The translations under genes were made by a program, and so were the position numbers. From assembly GCA_021927905.1 (NCBI GenBank), contig BLLK01000022.1, positions 2,170,001 through 2,234,000 of the forward strand: a DNA stretch of 64,000 nt, read 5' to 3'. The stretch's first letter is position 1, and each line of letters begins with the position of its first letter. Positions 38,653-48,605 of this stretch are shown here, piece by piece. The notes beneath the pieces are model-generated. The model did not search any database. It was given only the letters and a program-made list of their open reading frames with translations, and had not been told where the DNA came from. The DNA comes from Chaetoceros tenuissimus. Lineage: Eukaryota; Bacillariophyta; Thalassiosirophyceae; Chaetocerotales; Chaetocerotaceae.

Positions 38653-41600
38653 ATGAGCGATGACAGTAGTGACTATGACGATTTATTTGGAGATGAAGAT
38701 TCAGATACAGAAAAGGTGCAAAACACTGATAGTAAACAACAACAAAGTACGACAGATTCAAACTCAAACAATGAAAATACCGATATTTGTAAAACGAGTA
38801 ATGATGCATCGGATGACGATGACTTTGAAGACATGTTTGGAGATGATTCCAGTGATGATGATGAAGTCAAAGTGATTGCTCAACAGAAAATTGATGCTTC
38901 CAAGATTCGAGTGCCAAGAAAGAGAAAACATTCTACTTCTACTTTTGTACAATCATCCAATACTGGACATTTACCAAATTCAAATTCTATATTGAACCAA
39001 CAACAACAAGTCAAACGACCTATTCGACCACCAACTCCGCCCTGTATTTTAACGAGACCACGTAAACAAGAATACAAAACGTACACCATGGATGACTACT
39101 ACAAAACGTTACGATCATGGGATTTCATTACAGAATTGAATTCGCAACAGAAACGACCCAATCCTATGAAAAGCTCTACCAAATCCAACCAATACAATAG
39201 TGACTCTGATTCATCCTCTGAAGATGAACTCGTGATGCAACAAACGACTGCTGAATCTCTACCGGATGAATTTGATTCCATTGAAGAATATATTGCATCA
39301 TGGGCACCTTTGCAATTGACTGAAACCAAGGCTCAAATTCTATCGGATATCACAGCTTCTATCCAGAGTAATGCACATTTATTGAAAACGACACAGGCTG
39401 TACAAGTGACTCCCAAACGATCAGATTCTTATTCGGAAATCTTGACTTTGGATATTGTTTCGAAAACTATAAATGGGAAACAAATGTCAATGAGACATGG
39501 AAACATGTTTCCTCCTCCTCAAAAGAGGAATGAGAGTGGGATTGAGTTTTTACAAAATGATTTGGTGTTGATATCCTGTGAAATGACGATATTGGAACAA
39601 GCCATCAAGGGAAAACTTGACTTTCAAAAGACTTCATATAGTATGGCCAATATGTTATCCATGGCTTCACCTTTTATCAATGGGAGATTAGCAGTGATTG
39701 GTGTGGTTAGTAATAGGTGCAGAAGTGTCGACGGTTTGGTTGTCAATATTAGTAGGAGATTATGGAAAGATCAGAATTTTGGAGCTAGAGATTTATTTCT
39801 ATTTCGAATAGGAGGCAATGTTACAGGTGAGAAAGTTTTATTCATTCAGAATGTTGTAGCTTTTATATGCGGACTTCGTCACAAATGACTCTGTTTCTCT
39901 TTATAACTCTAGCTGTGAGAGAATTCAGAGCTCTTGTGGGGATGAAGGAGATGCCTCTTTCCAAGTATATTCTATCTCCTAACCAAGGTCTAGAAAGTCC
40001 CAATAGGATACGAGCAGCTTTGTTGAAGAATCCCCTTTCGGAGGGAGGAGGTTCAAATGTACTTGGAATAGGGTTTCGGATCTATGTCAAGTCCAAATTC
40101 AATCAATCCCAGCAAGAAGCCATCTCAGCTAGTGCCAAAGATTATGGGCAAGGTGGTTTTACATTGATTCAAGGTATGTAAATCTGTTTGTAATTTCTCT
40201 ATTTCCAATATCTACGTCTAGAACTGAAAATGTTTCATTCATCCAATCCAACCAAAAGGACCCCCAGGAACAGGTGCGAAAAAGTGGAAACAGGAAAAGT
40301 CTGTCTGATTTAATATTTCACCATTCTAACTTTCCATTCTACAATGTACAGGCAAAACCACTACTCTGGTTGCACTATTGAATGCGCTTCACCTTAAACA
40401 ATATCAAAAATACTATTCCTCAGTTGAAAAAATCACGCTAGCTGCAAAAGATTCGAATCCAAGTGAGACGTTGGCCTCAATCAGTGCCGCAGCTGAGGTA
40501 AAGCCTCGTATTCTAGTGTGTGCGCCTTCTAATGCTGCCGTTGATAATGTGATTCTCAAGATAATGGAGGAAAGGTTCCTCGATGGAAATGGCCAAAAGT
40601 ATTCTCCTTCAATCATAAGAATTGGGTCAGGGCAATCGTCCTCGGTTGTCAGTGTTAGTCTGGATACAATAGTTTCGAAGAAGCTTGAACAAGGGACTAA
40701 TCCGACTTTACTTGAGGGTTTAATTGCGGATTCTAGGAAGGAACTTCGACGTCTGCAGGGAGAAATCCAAAACCTGCAAGTAAGAGTAAGACTCATTGCT
40801 CGATCCACTCCCTATTTCTTGTCTAGAGATTGGGAGATAAGAGTTGACGAGGCGTCTTTCAAAGTTGAGAAGAGAGTAGTCTTTTTGAACCACAAGACGA
40901 AGAAGGTCCAACTTACTCGCCCCCCAAAGCCAAATGCAGGCGAAGAACTACTCCCTACTGATCAAATGCCTCATTATCGTAGTTTCATGTCCAATATTGT
41001 CAAGTATATTGAAAGGTACAATGATTTACACTCCAAACTACTCCAGTACGTTCATATGCAAAATACCGCAAAGGAAGTCAACGTGAAGAATCGAAGACAA
41101 TTAACAGCTGAACTACAGCAGACTCTTGAGACAAGTATCCTTGATTCCACTCATATCGTCATGACTACTCTTGGAACAAGTGGATCTAAAACGCTTGAGG
41201 AAGCTCTCAAGTTCTCCGTTGTCGTCATCGATGAAGCTGCGCAGTGTTCAGAGCCTGCCATGTTACCAGCACTCAAATTAGGTTCTTCACATTGTGTCCT
41301 CGTGGGTGATCCACAGCAACTGCCAGCAACAATCTTTTCTATATCTGGACGCGAGACAAAGTACGATCGAAGTCTATTCCAACGACTTCAGGAGGCTGGT
41401 CATGATGTTTACATGTTAAATACTCAATACAGAATGCATCCAAAGATATCAGCGTTTCCTAGAAAGATATTTTATGCTGGATCACTCAAAGATGGACCAA
41501 ATGTAACAAAATCTGAGTACGGAGGAACAGAAGTGCAAGTAATACACAACACCTTTACTCATTTCAAGGTATGTCGTTACACAGCTTTCGTTCCAACATA

Positions 41601-42279
41601 TTGAAAGTACTTTCAAAACTTCTTACTATTCTTTGTCCTCTAGCCATTTACTATTCTGGATGTAGACTCGACAGAAGAAAGAGATGGAACAAGTCTTTCT
41701 AATAAGACAGAAGCTGAATTAGCATACCATCTTTTCTCTACTATACGAGACTTGAGTCAATCCAAAATTAAAATTGCAATTATTACACCTTACCAACAAC
41801 AAGTATCACTGCTACGCCGAATATTTCAGCAAAGACTTGGTCTCTCATACACAAAAGTTGTAGACATTTCTACAATTGATTCATTTCAAGGAAAAGAATC
41901 CTCCATTGTCATATTGACGTGTGTAAGAGCTTCTGCTGCAGGCGGTGGTATTGGATTTCTTAATGACGTTCAACGTATGAATGTTGCTTTGACAAGAGCC
42001 AAGAACTTTTTATTTGTGATTGCTAGATGTTCCACCATTGTTGTCAATCCTTACTGGCGCAAGCTGGTGAAGCAGGCAAGGTGCGAAGGAGCTGTAATCA
42101 AAGTTGCTCCAGGTCATAGAGGTAATAGCAGAACAAAAGGTAATGCCATGAATTTCCCAGATCTGCGAGATATCAAACCTCTTCCACCACCTCCTCCTCC
42201 AAGAAGAGAACGGAAGCAACCAAGAATAGAAGAGCAGTCAAGGAGTAACTCACGAGTCTACGATCCTCGTAATAGGTAG
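38653..42279 (+). CDS. Sen1/senataxin-type SF1 helicase
   Basis: Five exons: 38653-39826, 39913-40173, 40259-40273, 40352-41568 and 41644-42279; 1,100 residues, with all phases matching. The Walker A motif GPPGTGKTTT is built from three exons; exon 3 is only 15 nt and supplies GPPGT. Later motifs are APSNAAVDNV (Ia), VVIDEAAQ (II), GDPQQLPAT (III), NTQYRMHP (IV), ITPYQQQ and DSFQGKE (V), and NVALTRAK (VI). Sen1-type helicases unwind RNA:DNA hybrids in transcription termination. The N-terminal 90 residues are acidic and Ser-rich (DDSSDYDD, DDDDFEDMFGDD). The C-terminal tail is Arg/Pro-rich. Confidence 0.93.
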
Positions 42280-42506
42280 CATAGACTTTTTTTGCATTTT
42301 CGAAAATAGAAAATGACATTGCATTCGCACTCTGTGGTTTAATAGATTGTTCATATTTCAGTAGTTTGCCACATCATTTGTCATCTGTAACATCTATGGT
42401 TGTACAAATCGTAATAATTATTTGCAATCATTGCAACAAACGAATAGAAACATAGTAAATGGATGAGTAATTTTTCTTTTATTTAAACAGCGAGAAGCAA
42501 ATATAT

Positions 42507-42836
42507 TTACTTCTTCTCAGCCATCAACTTCTTGACAGCCTTGTGTTCCTCCAAAAGGAAAGCTCTCATAATTCTAGTCTTTACGCAGTGTGCACATACA
42601 GCTCCACCGTAAGCTCTGGAAACGGTTCTCTCTCTCTTCTTGCTGTTTGCGTACTTGTTAGCGGTCATCTTCTTGATTCCATTGATACGGGTCTTGCAGT
42701 CAGAGCACTTTGGAGCTTTTGTCTTCTTACTGATGACTTGTGCTACAAGCTTTCCACCTGGTGTCTTTACTGGAACAGAGCGACGGCTCTTGGTAGCGTA
42801 GTGTCTTCCAACGAGGGTGATTCTCTTATCAGGCAT
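42507..42836 (-). CDS. RPL34: 60S ribosomal protein L34 (eL34)
   Basis: 109 residues. It shows the family layout: basic N-terminus (RRSVPVKTPGGKLVAQ), a CSDC and CAHC pair forming the zinc-type ribbon, and the highly conserved VSRAYGGAVCAHCV followed by RIMRAFLLEEHK. It is a component of the 60S subunit. Codon bias is strong. A pyrimidine-rich AG about 20 bases upstream of the ATG suggests a 5' UTR intron (inference). Confidence 0.95.
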   Translation of the reverse strand: MPDKRITLVGRHYATKSRRSVPVKTPGGKLVAQVISKKTKAPKCSDCKTRINGIKKMTANKYANSKKRERTVSRAYGGAVCAHCVKTRIMRAFLLEEHKAVKKLMAEKK

Positions 42837-43585
42837 GGTGGCGTAAATTAAAAATCAAACTGTGATGAAAAAAAGATAAATGTTAGAACCTTTGCATGTG
42901 TGAAATAAATCATGAACATTCCTTGAAGTTTGCTATAGCGTTTCTGTCTCTCAAATGTATTCATCAAACTTTTCCTTGCATCATTCATTTGGGCAGCACT
43001 TCCTTCCTGGTTAATATTTCCTTTGCTATTCCATGTTGTCATATTTACTTCCTTCTACATGAATTCTGCAATGTATTCATTATTCTTTGACCTGCAAAGA
43101 TTATGATTCCTTTTTATTCATCCTTTTTCAGGATGTGCACTCTTTTCACATTTACGTGTGTTGCGTGTTTCCAATTTCCTGAATATGTGAAGCTAATTCA
43201 ACAACGGAGTTTCTCTATTTCCAATTCCTTCAATCCAGAGATAGTGCCGTGGTGTGATGATGTAATATCGTCTTATTTGCAAAGTGTTTCAAGTAGTTCA
43301 TGGTTCTAGTATCTCAGGCATGGTAACGTACCGATCAAACAAAGATGATGAGAGTACAGAGATGAAAGCTGCTCTCGTTGTCCAAAAGTTTGTTTGTGGC
43401 TGTGAGGCAAAACTTAGTAAACGAGGTAAATTGGTCTGGTATGGTTTTCCTGTAGAACCTACGTGAGTAAAAATGGCCTGAATGGCCTAGACCCCCATTT
43501 CTCAAACACCAAGCAAGAAAAACCTCCCGACCCTTTACTTACTTACTGAAGTCACCAAACTCTATTTACTAAATACAATATCAAA
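42837..43585. other. region between RPL34 and RPL36, no clear gene
   Basis: The likely bidirectional promoter and 5' UTR region of two ribosomal protein genes. A 64-residue minus-strand frame (42848-43042) and two plus-strand frames (43103-43309 and 43284-43466) are open and mildly protein-like but match nothing I recognise. They may be UTR or gene debris. Confidence 0.4.
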
Positions 43586-44263
43586 ATGGCTAAATCTGGA
43601 CTTGCAAAGGGAGCTAACGCTGGACACATCACCGAGCCTGTTGCTGCTGCACCAAAGGCTAACCGCAGAAAGGGAGTAAGTCTCTTGTAATGGAGATTGA
43701 TGAAGATAGCTGGTGTGCTATGTATGTGTGGACACAAACAAATATGTTCTTAAGAACACATGAATAAAAAGAGAGGTCAAACGCAAGGAAATGAATCGTC
43801 TCTAGTCAAATTTGACGTGATGCAGATGTTTGATGCCTTTCTGTTTTCAAGCGGAATTGATCAGGAAAAAGCAGAAGGGTGTCAATATGTGCATGAAGAG
43901 ACAGCAATCATGAACATGCAAATACATTGAGACAACAGTACAGATAGCATTGAATTTTCATCCACACATACGCACAGAAAGCACGTATTTCAAATCATAT
44001 TTACTTACATTTTTTTCTCTTTAAAGGCACTTAACAAGCGCACCGCACTCTGCCGTTCTATTGCACGTGAGGTATGCGGACTTGCTCCATATGAGCGCCG
44101 TATCCTTGATATGATCAAGACCGGAGGATCTGCTGCAGATAAGCGTATTTACAAATTCGCTAAGAGACGTCTTGGTAGCCACAAGAGAGCACTTGTAAAG
44201 AGAGAGGACATCAAGGCTGTTAACGCTGCACAAAGAGCAAAGGCTGCTGGAGTAGAAGAGTAA
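43586..44263 (+). CDS. RPL36: 60S ribosomal protein L36 (eL36)
   Basis: Two exons, 43586-43675 and 44027-44263, joined over a 351-nt intron in phase 0; 108 residues. The second exon carries the family core SIAREVCGLAPYERR, a KRIYKFAKRRLGSHKRA segment and the helical tail. The 30-residue first exon has the GHITEP segment (compare GHKVT in other eukaryotes). It lies 750 bp from RPL34, in divergent orientation. The intron is three to four times longer than most in this window; I found no convincing snoRNA in it. Confidence 0.95.
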
Positions 44264-45119
44264 ATTGCTCGTCTAAGAAAAGTAAATTAATAGTCCTGTG
44301 TGATTTCTATTATTTTCTTTGACGAATATAGAATTAAATGTTGGATCTGATAAGGGGAAAAGCAATCGTTCAGTTACAGAATAAATTGTGTGGTAGATAA
44401 AAAGCTTAGTTTGGAGTGGTGATAATGTCCCACCAGTAATGTTCATGTATGCTTCCTTTTTATTCATATCGAATTTCTACCTCTTCTATTACATTTGAAG
44501 CTGACTTCATGTTGCATTTGTTTCTTTCCTTCTGATTAATTCAATTTTCAAAAACTTTTTCAACATAGGGAGTGTAATTAGACTATAGTGACAGCTTTGC
44601 CTTAATTCACAGGTTTCTTCCATGACAAGAGCCTATTCTAATAGTTGTTTGCACACTGTACCAATTTCCCTTTCTTATAAAATGAAGTTGTTGCATAGAA
44701 ATAAAGATCCCTCCATTTTACTTATTTACTAGCTAGCTAGTGCAGCTTGTATTTATTCGCGTCTACGTATGTAGCTACGTACTCGTAGGTGCAAATAGTA
44801 CGCTTCTTGGAAACCTACAGCCACGCTCAGCACCCTCTCATATAATTACCATTACTACATCTATACATTCAGAAAATCTCGAGCATTTCCTGAATGTGCC
44901 TCTTTAGATTAAACATAGAATTGCTTTGAATGTGCTGCTTCCCCGCTAAGAAATCTTCGTACCTTAAATGTGACGGTTAATGGATCCGTTACTAGCTTAG
45001 AAAACAAGACTGGTTTTAGTCGTTTTGATTCTTCTTTATTCGTATTCTCGTATTTGTTCAAATCGTTTTGATCATCGTGTGTGTTCCATCGAAGTCACAA
45101 AATAACAAAAGATCGAACT
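44264..45119. other. intergenic
   Basis: 856 bp with no credible gene. It contains CTAGCTAGCTAG and TACGTATGTAGCTACGTA stretches around 44730-44785. It precedes the 45120 gene. Confidence 0.5.
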
Positions 45120-45791
45120 ATGAATCTCCTCAATAAGGCAGAAGACAACAAGTCAAAGGAATTGTGTGAAGAAGCCACGAGAATTCTTCGTTCACAAAAA
45201 GGTGTGCCGTCTGATTTTCATGCAAAAGTTGCTGTTCGAGCTGATGTAGATGCGGTGAAGAATGCAAGAGAAGCTGCCTCAGGTGGTAAATGCTGTCTAC
45301 TCATGTTTTACTTTCCTCCCTTGATTTTTCTTAGTCTCTGCACTGGTTTGATTTGTGGCATCCGTAAAACAGAGAAAATTTTTAACGGCTGGCTTCAAGA
45401 TGCAGAAGAAGACATCTATGTATATGGAGATGCTGGATTTGCAATTCTAAATGGAGGTAAAGTGAAGGAATGGACTCCGATGAACGACTCAGATTTGATT
45501 CTATACCCATCAAGAGATACTTTCTACTATAAAAGTGGTACACATACCACCCGACAGCCAGTTCTTATTCTGAAGAAGAAAGTTTTTGGGGAAAATAACA
45601 GGAGTGCTGGTTGGGGAGAAACTCCAATCAGTGCTGATGTAAGACTAGGAAAAACAAAGCAAGTTTGGTTCGTGGGAAGAAATGATTTCGATACATTACC
45701 TTTCCGTTGTGGTGCAGGAGGTTTGATGAATGCAGGTAACATGAATACTGATATGGCTTCTATGATGCAGAATTTCATGAGTAATCAATAG
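45120..45791 (+). CDS. hypothetical protein, 223 residues
   Basis: Starts at the ATG at 45120; the frame is open a little upstream without ATG. The N-terminus is helical and charged. A hydrophobic segment (about residues 58-80, containing FYFPPLIFLSL) could be a membrane helix. The middle and C-terminus are hydrophilic, with a VWFVGRNDFDTLPFRCGAGG segment and a Met/Asn-rich tail. I do not recognise the family. A GT...AG pair around the hydrophobic stretch was considered as an intron, but splicing it gives a stop at once. The last 37 codons lie in the 1,125-bp duplication and recur at 51094-51204. The gene itself is complete. Confidence 0.6.
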   Translation: MNLLNKAEDNKSKELCEEATRILRSQKGVPSDFHAKVAVRADVDAVKNAREAASGGKCCLLMFYFPPLIFLSLCTGLICGIRKTEKIFNGWLQDAEEDIYVYGDAGFAILNGGKVKEWTPMNDSDLILYPSRDTFYYKSGTHTTRQPVLILKKKVFGENNRSAGWGETPISADVRLGKTKQVWFVGRNDFDTLPFRCGAGGLMNAGNMNTDMASMMQNFMSNQ

Positions 45792-46805
45792 ATTGAACAT
45801 GATGCCAAAAACAGTACACGAGATATTGCCAAGACCTGGCTAATCTTTGCATAGATACTGAATCGATCATAGAATTAGAAGGATACGTTACAAAAAAAAG
45901 AAGAATAATGATAATTATGTTATATTTCAATTCATAGGTAGTGTTTTTAAGATTTTATTCTCTTTTCATTTTTGCTTTTTCTCTTTCGTTTCCGTGTATT
46001 ATTCTATATTATCTATCTTTGTCTAATGTGTGCTTTCTCTTTCGTTTCGTGTATTATTCTATATCTTTGATTCTTATAATTCTTTTTCTCTCTAATTGTT
46101 GCTTCTCTTCATATGGAAGTACATTGCAGTTGCAGCTATTGTACAACCTACCAAAAGTACAAATCCTTGTACTGCGAACATGAAATTCATATTGTTTGGA
46201 TTTGATACATCCAATCTGCGTAATCTTTCTTCCAGAAGAAGCAATTGCTCCATTTCCTTCTCCTTCTCTTCCTTCAACTCTCGCATTTCTGCCTCCTTGT
46301 TTGCATTTGCTGCATCCAATTTACGTAACAATTGCTCCATCTCCTCCTTCTTTTCCATCTTCAATTCTTGCATTTCCTCCTCCTTTTCCATTCTCAATTT
46401 ATTCTCCAATACCTCTAACTTGCTCAATTCAGAAGCCTTTTCCGATGCATATCTAACTTCGAGCTGTTCCAATTTGCGAGCTAGCATAGTATCATCTTCT
46501 ACCGTTCCTGCTCCTCTATTCAATGCAGCAACAATGTATAGAACTTCCTCTTCCTCTCTCTTGTTGTCAGGAGTTCTGAAAATCCCCATGTCACTATCAT
46601 GAGGAATGATTTTCACAGAATGAACGTCTAAACCATGTGACGGTAACAACCTTCTTCTAGTATCAGAAGGAGAAAGATCATGTAGGCTTTGCTTGAGTCT
46701 TCTAAAAATGTCAAAAGAACCTTCGGCTTTGCTGCCTAAGCCTCTTTGATTCTTTGATGATTTAGATTTCATCGAAGGGGGCTTCACATGGACTGTAGTT
46801 GTAGC
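45681..46805. repeat. left copy of 1,125-bp host duplication flanking the retroelement
   Basis: Identical, as far as I can see, to 51094-52218 (offset 5,413). It covers the 3' end of the 45120 gene and, on the minus strand, the last 238 or so codons of the giant gene. It ends at the first base of retroelement sequence; AGC at the junction is shared by host and element. Confidence 0.95.
46092..46805 (-). pseudogene. duplicated 3' fragment of the giant secreted-protein gene
   Basis: Carries the terminal part (coiled Glu/Lys-rich region and C-terminal membrane helix) of the gene whose complete copy is at 51505-62275. It lacks the upstream 3,100 residues because the duplication ends at 46805, where retroelement sequence begins. 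It has no promoter or signal peptide of its own. Confidence 0.9.
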
Positions 46806-47062
46806 TGTTTTCACAAGAATTAGCTACACAAAATACCGATCCAGAAGAAACACCTTCTGATGATAAAAGCGAATACTCTGTCACCTGCGACCGCATGACA
46901 GTATGCTATCACGGTGCTAAAAACTTGAAAAGTATTCTATCTCCAAGAAAAGGCCGATTTGGAAAGAACTTCTCTGTTGCCTCCAGCCTTGCTAAGCTAG
47001 AGGAAACAGCAAATCTCTGAATCCCTGTATCCTTTACAGAGAGGGAATTTCTTCGCTACAGG

Positions 47063-47133
47063 GATTTTTTTCAAATCTTCGACATTATCTGTCCGCTAAA
47101 GCGAACAGATAATGTCTCGATTTGAAAAAAATC
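47063..47133 (+). other. long hairpin in retroelement 3' UTR
   Basis: A 15-bp outer stem (47063-47077 with 47119-47133), a 12-bp inner stem (47081-47092 with 47105-47116) and a 4-bp apical CGCT/AGCG stem, all perfect, separated by small bulges. A 10-bp hairpin (47021-47030 with 47057-47066) lies just upstream. The same structures recur at 50750-50820 and upstream of it. It may be a transcript end or an RT-recognition structure (inference). Confidence 0.8.
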
Positions 47134-47274
47134 ATTTAATTTGGAATTGTGAGCACACCGTACAACATTTTGCAGTACATTTTCATACTGTGTCATGCCC
47201 GGGAGATTAGGCTAATTTAGCTAATATCAGCGATGACTCATTATCGCTCACAAAATGAAAAATAGAAGGTTACG

Positions 47275-47335
47275 CCAACTGATGAAGGCTTACCATGCCG
47301 AAACAAGTGGCTCTCATCTCCACACATTGTTTTGG
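47275..47335 (+). ncRNA. candidate hammerhead ribozyme, left copy
   Basis: CTGATGA at 47279-47285 is followed by a 3-bp stem II (GGC 47287-47289 with GCC 47297-47299) and GAA at 47300-47302. Stem III is ACAAGTGG (47303-47310) against CCAC (47320-47323) and TTGT (47327-47330). The cleavage base would be U47331. Stem I is CCAA (47275-47278) with TTGG (47332-47335). One deviation from consensus is an extra A at 47286 before stem II. Hammerheads in the pseudo-LTRs of Penelope-like elements are established knowledge. Confidence 0.6.
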
Positions 47336-47420
47336 ATCTACCTCTAACTATTAAAACTAGTTTCGAAAAAGTTCTACTTTACATCTACTCTACACTATAC
47401 ATCAGATTATCAACATAAAG

Positions 47421-48605
47421 ATGTCAGAACCTGCGACAACGGCTCTTCTTCCTGCGAGTAAACACTCTAGACTCTCTTTTCAAGATGATGCAGCGCCTTC
47501 GGCGCTGCCATCCATCTTAAAGAACAAGAAAGTGCTTCAAGCTCCTATCAATAGAGCTCGACAGATCATTCGTAAAGCCCTTGAAACGCTCGAACTAGTC
47601 TCAGAAGAGAAAAAGAATGACTTGGCTAACACTTTCACCAATCATTTCAAAACGATCAACAAGAAACGGACTGTGCTTGACAAGTTTAAGGATGACTTCA
47701 TCCCCAAACCGCTTCGAATCAAACCCTCCATTAAAGTTAGTAATAGAGCTGATGAGGCTTTCCAAACCTCTATTGCTGAACAGGAGAAAGAAGCGATTGA
47801 GAAATACCAACAGGCAATGACGAAAGTCATGAAGTCCGCAGCCCAAAAAGAGCTGGAACTTGTATTATTGGACCTGGCTGAATTCAGCGTCCAATTTACA
47901 ACCACTCTTGTTGAAATTTGGATTTATATAAACAAACCCGACAACAGCGAAGAGTTGATCGGGAATCCCAACTTTATAGTCTTAAAAGCTCTCAAGATGA
48001 GAGAAAATGAGAATGACTTAGAGAGCAAACAACTCATGTATGGACTCTTCTCCGGTTGTAATATTGGTCAAGTGCTAGTTAACCTTACCAACATTACAGA
48101 CCTCAGAGCTGATACAGACTCGTATAGTAGACTCGACAGTGCAAAAGACTGCTACAACTTTGTTTGCAAAATCTTGAAAGAGACTTTGTATGACAGCTAC
48201 GATGCCTACACTGCTGCCTATGAAAAAGAAGAGGCAACCCTCAATTTCGACAGCAAATTTGATTTAAAAAAGAAAGAGACAGCAGCAGCAGATATGGAAA
48301 TTGAATTTGATAACGCTGCGGGTCCCGCGGCTGCAATCATTAACAAAAATGCAACAGATGAAAAGATTAAAGCGATGGAAAAAGAAATCAAAAAACTCCA
48401 AAAACTCCAACAGAAATCAAAAAACTTCAATGGGGCCGAGGAGACAGCAAATGCAAAAAAGACAGCAAATGCAAAAAAGAAGAGCGCCAGCAAAAAATCT
48501 TCTCATCGTCAGAAACAACAGCAACAAAGACAAAGAAACCATCAGGGCAGAGGCAGAGGCAGAGGTACCTCAAGCGGAAGATCAAACAACAGATCTCAGA
48601 GATAG
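47421..48605 (+). CDS. retroelement ORF1 protein, basic C-terminus
   Basis: 394 residues, 14 bases after the junction with the partial copy. It is rich in helix-forming charged residues, with a Lys/Glu stretch (about residues 310-345) that may form a coiled coil. The C-terminus is strongly basic, with GRGRGRG and a Ser/Arg/Asn-rich tail like RNA-binding tails. No zinc knuckle is seen. By position it is the ORF1 nucleic-acid-binding partner of the RT. Its end overlaps the RT frame for at least 145 nt. Confidence 0.8.
   Translation: MSEPATTALLPASKHSRLSFQDDAAPSALPSILKNKKVLQAPINRARQIIRKALETLELVSEEKKNDLANTFTNHFKTINKKRTVLDKFKDDFIPKPLRIKPSIKVSNRADEAFQTSIAEQEKEAIEKYQQAMTKVMKSAAQKELELVLLDLAEFSVQFTTTLVEIWIYINKPDNSEELIGNPNFIVLKALKMRENENDLESKQLMYGLFSGCNIGQVLVNLTNITDLRADTDSYSRLDSAKDCYNFVCKILKETLYDSYDAYTAAYEKEEATLNFDSKFDLKKKETAAADMEIEFDNAAGPAAAIINKNATDEKIKAMEKEIKKLQKLQQKSKNFNGAEETANAKKTANAKKKSASKKSSHRQKQQQQRQRNHQGRGRGRGTSSGRSNNRSQR
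48455..48479 (+). promoter_or_regulatory. two candidate -1 frameshift heptamers
   Basis: A-AAA-AAG occurs at 48455-48461 and again at 48473-48479, both in the ORF1 phase required for -1 slippage (gcA AAA AAG). From each site the -1 frame is open through the ORF1 stop and continues into the RT ORF. Confidence 0.6.

Larger units (their letters stand above)
46803..47406 (+). repeat. left pseudo-LTR (604 bp) of the retroelement
   Basis: Identical, as far as I can see, to 50490-51093 (offset 3,687). It begins inside the RT coding frame (last 72 codons) and includes the 3' UTR with two hairpins and the hammerhead candidate. Confidence 0.95.

Noticed and set aside
43676-44026. C/D box snoRNA in the RPL36 intron
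   Set aside because: TTGATGA and GTGATGC resemble box C, but no matching box D with a terminal stem was found.
45282-45336. intron in the 45120 gene
   Set aside because: GT and AG are present around the hydrophobic stretch, but splicing gives an immediate in-frame stop.
46092-46814. a separate 240-residue membrane protein gene
   Set aside because: It is an exact copy of the 3' end of the giant gene, cut by the retroelement junction.
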